Source of the DNA: Geobacteraceae bacterium | Lineage (GTDB): Bacteria; Desulfobacterota; Desulfuromonadia; Geobacterales; Geobacteraceae | Reading direction: 5' to 3' | Assembly (NCBI GenBank): GCA_009773645.1 | Contig: WSYB01000018.1 | Span: 53,385 to 117,384, forward strand | Length of the DNA: 64,000 bases | In this document: one piece after another, positions 52,117-60,486 of the stretch | How the letters are laid out: each line of letters opens with the position of its first letter | Numbering within the stretch: position 1 is the stretch's first letter | Notes under the pieces: model-generated | Database searches by the model: none | Seen by the model: the letters and a program-made list of their open reading frames with translations, nothing else | What the model was told of the DNA's origin: nothing | Made by a program: the position numbers and the translations under genes

Positions 52117-53601
52117 TCATGCCCCTCCTTTCTCGACGGGGATACTGAAGGTTATCCGGGTCCCCTTCCCTTCCTGACTCCATAGATCGAGATTTCCGCC
52201 CATCATCCTTACTCGTTCGGTCATGGTCGTCAGACCGAGCCCTTTTTCGGAAACGTCTTTCATCGATGCCTGTTTCAGATCAAAACCTTTCCCGTCGTCT
52301 TCGACAGAGAAGGTCACCCTATCGTCATGGCGCCGGATAACGACGGATACATTTTCAGCCCGGGCATGCTTCCCGATATTTGTGATGGCCTCCTGAAAAA
52401 CCCTGTAGATGGTAATCCAATGATTTCGAGGAAAATGATGGTCGATCTCGGCGATATCGGACGTTATTTTCATGTTCGGGATTTTCAAAAAACTGCTGAT
52501 AAGCCATCGAAGAGCGGACGTGAGGCCGAGGTCTTCGAGGACGGTAGGGCTCAAGGCCAGGGAAAGCCTGCGTACATCTTCGATGACGTGATTCATGTAC
52601 TCCAGCAGTTCCTCACAATCTTTCCTTATTGCCTGTTGGTCCTCCCTCAGCCCTTTCTCTATGACCCGTATCCGGAGCTTGGTGACATTCAGGGCTTGTC
52701 CCAATTCATCATGAAGTCCCATGGATATTCGTTTTCTCTCGATTTCCTGGGCGTTTATAAGCCTGAAAGAGAGCTGTCGAATCTGCTTCTCCGTCTCCTT
52801 CAGCGTTTCCTCAGTCTGCCTGCGCTCGGCGATTTCAGCCTGGAGAAGCTTGTTCGCAGCCGTCAATTCAGCAGTGCGTTTTTCGACCAACTCCGTGAGG
52901 TGCTCGCGGTGCCCCGTCAATTCTTCTGTTTGGGAGAGCAATTGTTCATTCGCCTTCAGCAGCTCTTCTTCGGCGCTTTTTCGCGCGCTCTCGCGGCTCC
53001 AGAGACCCGCTGTTGCCGCAGCCACGATAAAAGCCCAGATGAGCAGGATGCCAAGGAAGAGGCGGCTGGAGGTTTCCTCGTTTCCCGCTTCGTCTATTTC
53101 CATGATGTCTTCCAGCTCTCTCGCCTTGCTGTGAATTTCCTTGAAGACCAGATCAAACTGGTGATCGATGCCCGAACCGATTCCGGATTTTTCAGGGTTC
53201 TGAAGACGCACCAGGCCGATCATTTTCAACTTTTTCAACAGAGACTTAATCGTTTCCGCGCGGAGGCGCAGTTCCGGGTCTTTGAGTGGCTCCAAAATCC
53301 GATCGTGTTCGGCTTTCCCTCCGTTGAGGGTCACGTCAACCAGATTAATCGCCTGATCCAGACCGGCAATGACCTTCTCGACATCCACTTCAGTATCTCC
53401 GCCGATAGCCTGCTCCAACCAGAGATGGGCCGTTGCGGTATGTATCTGAACATCCATGATCGCGTCAACAATAGCAGAATCAATGCGCAGTCTCTCGCTG
53501 ATCCGGTTGACCCAGAGGAGCAGAATGATTGAGAGCAAGCCGATCAAAAAGACGGTTGCCGGCATCCAGTACCATTGCCACGAATTTCTCGAATCTGACA
53601 T
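52117..53601 (-). CDS. NarX-type sensor histidine kinase (HisKA_3)
   Basis: The protein has a transmembrane segment near the start (PATVFLIGLLSIILLLW), a periplasmic helical sensor of about 150 residues, a second membrane span (LGILLIWAFIVAAATAGLW), a coiled coil and then the HisKA_3 box (RISMGLHDELGQALNVTK) and HATPase parts (EAITNIGKHA, VEDDGKGFD, GLTTMTERVRMMGG). Start 53601 was taken because AAGGGA precedes it; an ATG at 53613 is possible. It forms a pair with the regulator after it. The four-helix-like sensor gives no hint of the signal. Confidence 0.9.
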   Translation of the reverse strand: MSDSRNSWQWYWMPATVFLIGLLSIILLLWVNRISERLRIDSAIVDAIMDVQIHTATAHLWLEQAIGGDTEVDVEKVIAGLDQAINLVDVTLNGGKAEHDRILEPLKDPELRLRAETIKSLLKKLKMIGLVRLQNPEKSGIGSGIDHQFDLVFKEIHSKARELEDIMEIDEAGNEETSSRLFLGILLIWAFIVAAATAGLWSRESARKSAEEELLKANEQLLSQTEELTGHREHLTELVEKRTAELTAANKLLQAEIAERRQTEETLKETEKQIRQLSFRLINAQEIERKRISMGLHDELGQALNVTKLRIRVIEKGLREDQQAIRKDCEELLEYMNHVIEDVRRLSLALSPTVLEDLGLTSALRWLISSFLKIPNMKITSDIAEIDHHFPRNHWITIYRVFQEAITNIGKHARAENVSVVIRRHDDRVTFSVEDDGKGFDLKQASMKDVSEKGLGLTTMTERVRMMGGNLDLWSQEGKGTRITFSIPVEKGGA

Positions 53602-53791
53602 AAGTCCCTTCATGTTTATTCAAATTTAACCTGATTCAATTTTATTGCTTTAATCGGCGGTGGTTAAATGGTACACGGCAAAGGGTGGATTGCTAGGACG
53701 ATATTGCTTTTTTTGCGGCATATATTGCTCTATTTTTTACTCCGGTACCGGACCGATGAAAGCCAATTGACAGGGTCGCTTTCCCCCGGCC

Positions 53792-53822
53792 AATAAAAAG
53801 GGCCTGCTCGGCACAGGCCCTT
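53792..53822 (-). terminator. Intrinsic terminator of the multicopper oxidase gene
   Basis: On the minus strand AAGGGCCTG, a 7-base loop and CAGGCCCTT are followed by TTTATT. A second small hairpin (GGGAGCGTGAACGCTCCC, about 53845-53862) lies between it and the stop codon. Confidence 0.8.
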
Positions 53823-53866
53823 CTCACTTTCAGGAGCATAATCGGGAGCGTGAACGCTCCCTTACA

Positions 53867-55882
53867 TCACGGTTTGCAATTTTGCGTCGCACCGACGCAG
53901 AAAGGCCTCATCATCTCGTTGTCCTCGTGGGAGAGGATATGGCAATGCCATACGTAGAGACCCGGTATGTCGAAGTGCGCCTTGATCCTCGTCACTCCTC
54001 CGGGATATACGAGCACCGTGTCCTTCAATCCCGTCTCGTGTGCATCCGGTCCTCTCTCCGTGCCGGGAACGAGCTGTGCAGGCTGAGCGGAGAGCCCGTC
54101 CGGACCTAACTGGAGATCCTGCCTGTTGATCACCTCGAAGGCCACCTGGTGCACATGGATCGGATGGGCATCCGCCGTGAAGTTGTATATCTCCCAGACC
54201 TCGGTCGAGTCGAGGTTCGGATTCTCGGTGATCCTGTCCATCCATTGATTGGCAATGCTGAACCCGTCACTGCCCAGGGTGCCGAGCTGGGAGACGATCG
54301 GCCCGAAAAAGAAGGTGCTCGGGTTCGTGGGGTCAAACTTGGGCGACAGCACGATCTTGCCGTCTTGAGTCCTTACGAGGACGGTCGAGGAGTCGAACTC
54401 GTTGAGGGTAAGTTTGCGAGTTTTGGTCACGGGGTCAAACGGTTCAATGTGCGGAAGCGTCAACTGATCCGGAGGGGTGGTCCTGTCGGAGCCGACGCGG
54501 CTCACCACCCTGAACTGCATTACCTGGCCGGTCGTGGCCGGATCGGCGGAATCGAAGTCGACACCCGGGACACCGCCGCCGAAGGGCTCATCGGGCCCGA
54601 TGTTCTGCAGGTTGATCTTCGTCCCCACCGGGACGCTGGTGAAGTCGATGATCACGTCCGCGCGCTCCGCTCCCGCGATGAGGAGTTGATTCAATTGTAC
54701 CGGGCTCGGCACGAAACCCCCTTCGTTGCCGATCTGCCAGAAGCTGACGTTTGTTCCCTGGGGGAAGGTGAGGATCAGGACCCGCGTGTCGGAGGCGTTG
54801 AGGATGCGGAAACGGTAACGCCGCTGCTCCACGTTCAGGAAGGGCCAAGTCTTGCCGTTGACGACCATGGTGTTGCCGAAGAACTCGGGGTTCCAGGTGG
54901 GCGACACGTCGCTCGGGAGCGTGGTGTTGGTGTAGACGGCATTGTCGGGGATGAAGGGAATTTGTAGCTGATCAGGGGTGAGCCCCTCGAAGAAGGCCCG
55001 GTTGGGAGCATAGAAGAGGGAGCCGTCGGCGTTGAAGGACCTGTCCATGATCGCAAGGGGGATCTCGTATTTCCCGCTGGGGAGCGTGCCCGCCGGGAGG
55101 TCCGAGTCTCCGCCGCGGATCAGGTAGAATCCCGCGAGTCCCGTGTAGACGTTCGAGCGGGTCATGCCCAGCGTGTGGTCGTGGAACCAGAGGGTGGTCG
55201 CCCGCTGGTCGTTGCGGTACTGGAAGACCGCTGCACCGGGCTGAACCGTCACACCCTTGATTTGACGGAAATTGGAGCCCTTTGTGGCATACCCCTTCGG
55301 AATGTTGTTGGCGTTCGGCAGATACCACGCCTCTGGAAAGCCGTCGCTCTCGGGATTCACATGGGCGCCGTGCAGGTGCGTCACGATCGGCACGGGACCG
55401 GTATAGTATTCCTGGCTCTTTCCGCGGCAGTCCGTCATTATCATGCCGTCAATGCACTCCTGGGGCGGGTTAGCCCAGTGCAGGGTCTGGTCTACCGGCA
55501 GCAGATGGGGGAGGAACTTGCCGCTGCCGTCCTTCAGGTCGTTGATCCACTTCACCCTTACAGGTCTGTCCGCCTTCGCTTCGATCGTTCTTGCCGGGAA
55601 ACTGAACGTCGCCGGATTGCTCGGCGAGCCGTACCCCCACACCTTCGTCTTCGGCATCCCCGTGGGGAGGACCTGCTGGCTGAACTGGCGTGCCGCGATC
55701 TCGTAGTAGTCGATTTTCTCGTCGATCGTCCCCTTCTTCGGCATTACCGACGGAACCGGCAGCGGCTCAGCAAACATGGGGATCGTCGTGGGGTCAAGCG
55801 TTCCCCCCGGCACAAAAGCGAAGCCGTCTCCGGCGCTCAGCGCCGTGAGCAGTACGCCCAGGATAATACCTTTTCTTTTCAT
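53867..55882 (-). CDS. Multicopper oxidase, CotA/bilirubin-oxidase type
   Basis: The 671-residue exported protein has a signal peptide (MKRKGIILGVLLTALSAGDG) and copper motifs THLHGAH, LWFHDHTLGM, HPIHVHQVAF and WHCHILSHEDNEMM. It is full length with no extra module. Such enzymes oxidise phenols, bilirubin, Mn(II) or Fe(II) in the envelope. AGGAGG precedes the start at 55882. The receiver-AraC regulator gene lies directly upstream on the same strand and the two-component pair directly downstream, so control by one of them is likely. It has no GEMM element. Confidence 0.88.
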   Translation of the reverse strand: MKRKGIILGVLLTALSAGDGFAFVPGGTLDPTTIPMFAEPLPVPSVMPKKGTIDEKIDYYEIAARQFSQQVLPTGMPKTKVWGYGSPSNPATFSFPARTIEAKADRPVRVKWINDLKDGSGKFLPHLLPVDQTLHWANPPQECIDGMIMTDCRGKSQEYYTGPVPIVTHLHGAHVNPESDGFPEAWYLPNANNIPKGYATKGSNFRQIKGVTVQPGAAVFQYRNDQRATTLWFHDHTLGMTRSNVYTGLAGFYLIRGGDSDLPAGTLPSGKYEIPLAIMDRSFNADGSLFYAPNRAFFEGLTPDQLQIPFIPDNAVYTNTTLPSDVSPTWNPEFFGNTMVVNGKTWPFLNVEQRRYRFRILNASDTRVLILTFPQGTNVSFWQIGNEGGFVPSPVQLNQLLIAGAERADVIIDFTSVPVGTKINLQNIGPDEPFGGGVPGVDFDSADPATTGQVMQFRVVSRVGSDRTTPPDQLTLPHIEPFDPVTKTRKLTLNEFDSSTVLVRTQDGKIVLSPKFDPTNPSTFFFGPIVSQLGTLGSDGFSIANQWMDRITENPNLDSTEVWEIYNFTADAHPIHVHQVAFEVINRQDLQLGPDGLSAQPAQLVPGTERGPDAHETGLKDTVLVYPGGVTRIKAHFDIPGLYVWHCHILSHEDNEMMRPFCVGATQNCKP

Positions 55883-56127
55883 GGTTCTTTGCCTCCTGTC
55901 GCAAAATATTTTAACTGCCGTCACCTTATTGCGTGAACTTTCCCCCTCTTTCTCACCTCCTTTACGTCGTCAGTTTGACTGGCTGTCCAAGCGGACATGT
56001 ATGTCAACGGTATCTCATCATAATCCCAATAATTTCATAAACAATAGCAGGAAACGGGGGCGTTTCTAGGACAGGATTGCTTTTCTTTATGCAAATCTTG
56101 CTCTATCTTGAAAATCCCGACAGGACG

Positions 56128-56889
56128 TCACTGTTTCAGGGAGTCCCGGTAGATGGTGGGGGTCATGCCGGTAAATTTCCTGAACTGACGGCTGAAGTTG
56201 CTCAGGTCGTTGTACCCGACCTTGAGCGCAACCGTGGAGACGGGGGTATTATTCCGAAGGAGCGCCTTTGCCCTCTCTATCCTCATGAGCGCCAGAAAAC
56301 TCATCGGGCTAGTCTTCAGGGTCTTTTTGAAAATCCGGCAGAAATGGAACCTGCTGACACCGGCCTCTCCGGCAAGATGGTCGATGGTGAGCTGTTCGGC
56401 GAGATGCTTTTCGACGTAGGTGATCACCCGCAGCAGGTTTTGCGGAATTTCGCTCGCAGCGGGTAAGGAACACCGGGGCGTGGCGTCCGGATTGGCGGTT
56501 CCGAGGGGGACCCTCTTCTCGCTTGATGTTCTCTTAATCATCAGCACATTTTCGATCGCCCACTTCAGTGCGAACAGGTCGACCGGCTTTCTGAAGTAGT
56601 CCCGCGCCCCCAGCCGGAAAGCCCTGACGGCTGTATCTTCCGAGCCGGCGTCGGTGATGAGGATAACAGGGATGTCCGGTCGATTCGTCTTGCATTCGTG
56701 GAGGAGAGCCAGACCTCTCCTCTCGTCGAAGCCGCAGTCGATGAGAAAGAGAACGGGATCTCCCCGATGAATGGGGTGGGCGGAACAGTCGAGGGGGTGT
56801 AATTCTACGCGCTGTTCCCTCAGGGGGATGGCCCGGTAAAAATTGTGGTTTTCCTGCTCGGCAATTATGAAAATGGAATCAATGTTCAT
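56128..56889 (-). CDS. Response regulator with AraC-type DNA-binding domain
   Basis: The 253-residue protein has a receiver-like domain (phospho-Asp in LFLIDCGFDE, Lys in YFRKPVDLF) and an AraC helix-turn-helix pair (LTIDHLAGEAGVSRFHFCRI, ALKVGYNDLSNFSRQFRKFT). The acidic pair at the N-terminus is not clear (FIIAEQE), so phosphorylation is uncertain. A perfect dyad 42 bases upstream of its start may be its own operator. It likely regulates the multicopper oxidase gene that follows. Confidence 0.85.
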   Translation of the reverse strand: MNIDSIFIIAEQENHNFYRAIPLREQRVELHPLDCSAHPIHRGDPVLFLIDCGFDERRGLALLHECKTNRPDIPVILITDAGSEDTAVRAFRLGARDYFRKPVDLFALKWAIENVLMIKRTSSEKRVPLGTANPDATPRCSLPAASEIPQNLLRVITYVEKHLAEQLTIDHLAGEAGVSRFHFCRIFKKTLKTSPMSFLALMRIERAKALLRNNTPVSTVALKVGYNDLSNFSRQFRKFTGMTPTIYRDSLKQ

Positions 56890-56930
56890 GGCTTTTCACG
56901 ATTCTGTTTATCCAGGCACATTGCGGCACA

Positions 56931-56950
56931 ATACTGTATAATTACAGTAT
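56931..56950. promoter_or_regulatory. Candidate operator dyad
   Basis: ATACTGTA-taat-TACAGTAT has perfect 8-base arms. It stands upstream of the receiver-AraC gene and resembles a site for a dimeric regulator. No match was found near the oxidase start. Confidence 0.5.
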
Positions 56951-57417
56951 CCATGCCAAATATGTAACCACTTAATATAACAGTTAAAATAAGAATTTTG
57001 TCGCGTCACTGCGCGAAAAAGGGGTGTCAAAGCACTCCCGGCAGGCTATCAGGATATCCAAAATCCGGCAGCGCTTGACAGGCACAGGTCTCTCCGTATG
57101 GCAAGGATTCAACAGATTCCCGCAAAGGGGGGAAATGACAAGCGTCCGGCTACTACGGGAAGAGTTTTCCCCGGCAAAAATTCTGCTCAACCTTTAACAG
57201 GCTGTCGCGGAATTTGCACCCCTTTGCCCTGCCATTAAAAGCCCGCCGTTTTGTTCGGGATGATCTTCGGTGCTCTGCTTGCGGATTTGTGACCGGGAAT
57301 GTCTGGTGGTTTTTGCTGGCGGCTGTTAAGGCTCAGAATAAACTTACACCGCCCTTGGTGATATTGATTTTCAATTACAGGCGTGCTATAATAATAGCGA
57401 GAAAAGAGGTGAGATAT
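56951..57417. other. Intergenic region, mostly nothing seen
   Basis: No gene could be supported here. The stretch is flanked by the AraC-type gene's upstream region and a small plus-strand gene. Its last part carries the promoter TTGATT (57364-57369), 17 bases, TATAAT (57387-57392), a near-consensus sigma-70 site for the small gene. Confidence 0.45.
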
Positions 57418-57636
57418 ATGAGATGCGAATATAAAGATGATTTTAAGGTTGATTATTCTGGATCACTGCATATCACGAAAGGTGACGGTGTTGACCTAGT
57501 AGTAAAGGGAGGCCAAATACCTGCTAACGCCAAAGCTTGTCTGGATTCAGCAGTGAGCCGTAACAGCTGTCACGAATTGAGGGCGGCTGCGAAGGCAGTA
57601 ACAAAAACTATCAACGAGGCATTTTACAAAGAATAA
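57418..57636 (+). CDS. Small hypothetical protein
   Basis: The 72-residue product starts MRCEYKDDFKVDYSGSLHI and ends EAFYKE. It has two cysteines in the later part (KACLDSAVSRNSC), no signal peptide and a helical C-terminus. The start follows AGAGGTGAG and sits 26 bases behind a TATAAT box. I do not recognise a family. The strong promoter, good RBS and terminator after it support that it is a real gene. Confidence 0.6.
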   Translation: MRCEYKDDFKVDYSGSLHITKGDGVDLVVKGGQIPANAKACLDSAVSRNSCHELRAAAKAVTKTINEAFYKE

Positions 57637-57680
57637 CAAAATGACATGCTTTCAAGTCGCATTATTAACTTACATGTAGT

Positions 57681-57716
57681 AAAAAAAGCCACCCATAGAT
57701 GAGTGGCTTTCTATTA
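57681..57716. terminator. Bidirectional terminator between convergent genes
   Basis: AAAGCCAC, a 10-base loop and GTGGCTTT are flanked by A and T tracts on both sides, so it can serve the plus-strand small gene and the minus-strand periplasmic gene. Confidence 0.75.
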
Positions 57717-57771
57717 TGTGGGTAAGGGCAGGTGTAGACTTACTTAATCTTAGCAGCCCTTACCTCTGGTT

Positions 57772-58275
57772 TTAACGTTTGTGCTTCTTAGCTTTTGCCG
57801 GCTTTTCTAAACCCTCCTTCGTGTGCATCATCTTCTTCATTTTATTAAATTGTTCGTCCGTTAAAACAGACCGCACTTCCTTCATAGATTTTAGCATATC
57901 TAGGTGGTGAACTGTTTTTATGTCGGCAATTTTCTTGACTCCTGAGCTTGCCTTATCAATATCAAAATCTTTCACTTCCATGATCTCCATCTGTTCTATC
58001 TCTGCAATCTTTAGATCAGCTTTGAATCGTGCCTGCTTCTTTTGCATCTCTCTATGAATAGGTGTTATTTTCTGCACTTGTTCATCGGTAAGCCCTATCT
58101 TGTCAGCATTTGCGAGACACATTCCCATCATGTCTCCCATTCTGTTCATGTGATTCATTCCCGTCTTCAGTAGATTGCATTCATTGCAGTCTTTCATGGG
58201 TTTATCCATCATTTGTGAAAAAGCTGGGACAGCAAATACAAAGGTCAATAGCAATGGGAATAGGATCTTTTTCAT
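57772..58275 (-). CDS. Spy/CpxP/ZraP-like periplasmic protein
   Basis: The 167-residue protein has a Sec signal (MKKILFPLLLTFVFAVPAF) and two LTxxQ-type segments (IGLTDEQVQKI, VLTDEQFNKMKKMM), the mark of the Spy/CpxP family of periplasmic chaperones and metal-stress proteins. It is rich in Met and His (MNHMNRMGDMMGM) and has CNEC near the mature N-terminus, so copper or other metal binding is plausible. AAGGAG precedes the start. It has no operon partner. Confidence 0.8.
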   Translation of the reverse strand: MKKILFPLLLTFVFAVPAFSQMMDKPMKDCNECNLLKTGMNHMNRMGDMMGMCLANADKIGLTDEQVQKITPIHREMQKKQARFKADLKIAEIEQMEIMEVKDFDIDKASSGVKKIADIKTVHHLDMLKSMKEVRSVLTDEQFNKMKKMMHTKEGLEKPAKAKKHKR

Positions 58276-58379
58276 AAATTTATTCTCCTTATTTAGATTA
58301 GACTTCAGTATACATACGAAATTGCAGAGACGCGTTGCGGGCCTTAAGCATACAATCGCCTAAGTCCCTGTTATAATTA

Positions 58380-58477
58380 TGGCGGAAGCACATGGGAATC
58401 GAACCCACCGGGGAGATTTCTCATCCCCCCCACCGGTTTTGAAGACCGGGCGGCCCACCAGCGACCGACGTGCTTCC
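58380..58477 (-). tRNA. selC: tRNA-Sec (anticodon TCA), CCA encoded
   Basis: The minus strand folds as a selenocysteine tRNA: an 8-base acceptor (GGAAGCAC with GTGCTTCC), a long extra arm (GGGGGGGATGAGAAATCTCC), the anticodon loop CTTCAAA with TCA and a T-loop GGTTCGATTCC. The body is 95 bases plus an encoded CCA, which is the right size. It shows that the organism reads UGA as selenocysteine in some genes. No selA, selB or selD gene lies in the window. Confidence 0.93.
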
Positions 58478-58574
58478 GTTTAATAAACCTTATTGTAAAC
58501 GTTGAATAGGTGAAGTCAACCTTAAAATGTGTTAGCGGCTCCCATTGCATGCAGCGTTACATGATGAAAATCCG

Positions 58575-58745
58575 GTCGTAGAATAATCCGTCTATATCCG
58601 TGTTAATCCGTGTCCAATTGCCGTTTACAGGTTCAAATTAATAAAATATATCAAGAATTGCCGGAAGCCGCCGATAATCTGTTATTGAAAAAGCATTTTG
58701 AACACGGATCAAATCTGATTTATACGGATTTTCACGGATTTAAAC
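58575..58745. repeat. Dispersed repeat, ATCCGTGTTAATCCGTG type
   Basis: The left part has TCCGTCTATATCCGTGTTAA and TCCGTGTCC, the right part ACACGGATCAAATCTGATT and CGGATTTTCACGGATTT. It is an imperfect inverted repeat like those at 6902-7269, 17617-17735 and 22321-22495. The remaining DNA from 58478 to 58808 shows no gene. Confidence 0.6.
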
Positions 58746-58808
58746 CACAGAGGGCATTACACGGCGCACCGACGTTTTGTCGCTGGCTTATGTGAGGTGG
58801 AGGAGAAA

Positions 58809-59036
58809 ATGAAGACAAACAAAGTGGTGTATCTGGACGATTACAGAAAAGGCAAAAAAGCTTCGCCCGGCAACCTGACGGCGGTTATAGAGGGACACCT
58901 CGCCGAGGCGGGTTATTGGGAAGAAGAGCCCGATGAATTATGGAAATATCTGGACGGGAGTTTCAAGTTCCCGCCCGGCTGCCTCAGGATAGCGCCCGGC
59001 AGGACCAATGACGGAGAGTCGCCGGAGCAGGAATAA
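58809..59036 (+). CDS. Small hypothetical protein
   Basis: The 75-residue product starts MKTNKVVYLDDYRKGKKASP and has AVIEGHLAEAGYWEEEPDEL and WKYLDGSFKFPPGCLR. It is acidic, cytoplasmic and has no known motif. GGAGGAG precedes the ATG at 58809, which is better than the ATG at 58797. A good terminator follows. I do not recognise a family. Confidence 0.6.
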   Translation: MKTNKVVYLDDYRKGKKASPGNLTAVIEGHLAEAGYWEEEPDELWKYLDGSFKFPPGCLRIAPGRTNDGESPEQE

Positions 59037-59073
59037 GCGGGCTGCCTGCTCAATTGCACTCACGGTTTACGAA

Positions 59074-59104
59074 GGGCCGGTGAATTTCGCCGGCCCTTTT
59101 ATTT
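59074..59104 (+). terminator. Intrinsic terminator after the small gene
   Basis: GGGCCGG, a short loop and CCGGCCC are followed by TTTTATTT. It ends the small gene and insulates the rhomboid gene. Confidence 0.88.
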
Positions 59105-59146
59105 GTGGATGTTTACTTTAATGGATAAAAGTGTTACACAGACCGG

Positions 59147-59875
59147 GTGATCCCGCTCAAAGATTACAATCCTACCCGTCGCTTCCCGCTGCTCAGCGTC
59201 TTGTTGATCGTCATCAACCTGGCGGTGTTTATTCAGGACCGTTTGACCGGCCACTACGAGCAGGTGCTGGTTCAGACACGGTCGGGGGGAATGGTGACGA
59301 CCCAGTTTGTCGGGGGGCTGACAAAGCTGTTCGCCCTTGTCCCGGCAGAGGTGATCGGCCATTTTCCCTCACAGTGGGTAACGGTATTCACCTCCATGTT
59401 CCTCCACGGCAACTGGCTGCACGTCGGTTCTAACATGCTCTACCTGTGGATATTCGGCAACAATATCGAGGACACGCTGGGGCGATTGCGTTTTCCCGTC
59501 TTCTATTTTACCTGCGGCGCAGTGGCGGCGGCCGCGCAGATTATAAGCGATCCATCATCCACCATACCGATGGTCGGGGCGAGCGGCGCGGTGGCAGGGG
59601 TGATGGGGGCTTACCTGATCCTTTTCCCCCAGGCAAGGATACTCACCCTGGTGCCGATATTTATCTTTTTCACCACCATCGAGCTGCCGGCCTACATCAT
59701 CATCGGCTGGTGGGCACTTATCCAGTTCATCAACGCCACCTGGCTGGGGGGAGGGGAGATGGGGCACGGCGGCGGTGTCGCCTATTTCGCCCATATCGGC
59801 GGCTTTCTTGCCGGCATCGCGCTCATCCTTGTGTTGGGCGGCGGAAGGGGGCGCAGCGGTCGGGGGGTATACTGA
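59147..59875 (+). CDS. Rhomboid-family intramembrane serine protease
   Basis: The 242-residue membrane protein has six or so helices, the N-terminal IPLKDYNPTRRFPLLS, the loop FLHGNWLHVGSNM, the active serine in GASGAVAGVMG and the active His in AHIGGFLAG. It cleaves membrane proteins within the bilayer. The start is GTG (59147) with no clear RBS, chosen because it gives the usual IPL[KR]D start. It overlaps the PAP2 gene by one base, so the two are coupled. Confidence 0.88.
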   Translation: MIPLKDYNPTRRFPLLSVLLIVINLAVFIQDRLTGHYEQVLVQTRSGGMVTTQFVGGLTKLFALVPAEVIGHFPSQWVTVFTSMFLHGNWLHVGSNMLYLWIFGNNIEDTLGRLRFPVFYFTCGAVAAAAQIISDPSSTIPMVGASGAVAGVMGAYLILFPQARILTLVPIFIFFTTIELPAYIIIGWWALIQFINATWLGGGEMGHGGGVAYFAHIGGFLAGIALILVLGGGRGRSGRGVY

Positions 59876-60480
59876 TGGGGGCGCAACTGTACGAAACTTT
59901 TTACGGCAGAGAGAGCGTCAACCACAAGCTGTTCATGCTGATGAACCACGCGGGTCTGCCGTTTCTGGATCACATAATGCCGGTGTTCACCCTGCTGGGA
60001 GGACCCCGGATCTGCTACCTATACTTCCTTATCCTGGCCCTCGTCCGGCTCGTGAATAAAAGGGTCATGCCCGGCCGATATCTGGTCGTTTACACTGTCG
60101 CCACCTTTTTCGCCATTGGCGTCGAGGACCTCCTGAAGGGTTTCTTCCGTGTGCCGCGCCCCCCCCTGGCCATTGGAGCGGAGAGCGTCAGGGTGATCGG
60201 GAGGATGAGCAGCTCTTTTTCCCTCCCTTCGGGGCATGCGATCTTCTCCTTCGTGACCGCCTTCACCCTGAGCTACGGTCGGAGCTGGCGCTGGAAGTGC
60301 CCCCTCTTCCTCTTCGCCGTCCTGGTGGCATTCTCCAGGGTCTACGTGGGCGCCCATTATCCGCTGGATGTCGCGGCCGGCGGAGTGGTGGGGGTGGCAT
60401 GCGGATATATCGTCTGGAGATTTTATGAATTCGTGGAAAACCGCCGCCGGATAAGCGGAGAAACCCGATCAGGCCCTTAA
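59875..60480 (+). CDS. PAP2-family membrane phosphatase
   Basis: The 201-residue membrane protein has the acid-phosphatase signature: KGFFRVPRPP, LPSGHAIFS and SRVYVGAHYPLDVAAG. It removes phosphate from lipids such as undecaprenyl pyrophosphate or phosphatidic acid. The ATG overlaps the rhomboid stop (TGATG). It ends 6 bases from the convergent polymerase gene. Confidence 0.88.
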   Translation: MGAQLYETFYGRESVNHKLFMLMNHAGLPFLDHIMPVFTLLGGPRICYLYFLILALVRLVNKRVMPGRYLVVYTVATFFAIGVEDLLKGFFRVPRPPLAIGAESVRVIGRMSSSFSLPSGHAIFSFVTAFTLSYGRSWRWKCPLFLFAVLVAFSRVYVGAHYPLDVAAGGVVGVACGYIVWRFYEFVENRRRISGETRSGP

Positions 60481-60486
60481 CCCGAT

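Noticed and set aside
59446..59874. N-terminal extension of the PAP2 phosphatase
   Set aside because: It lies in another frame of the rhomboid gene. The ATG at 59875 is coupled to the rhomboid stop and gives a normal-length PAP2 protein.
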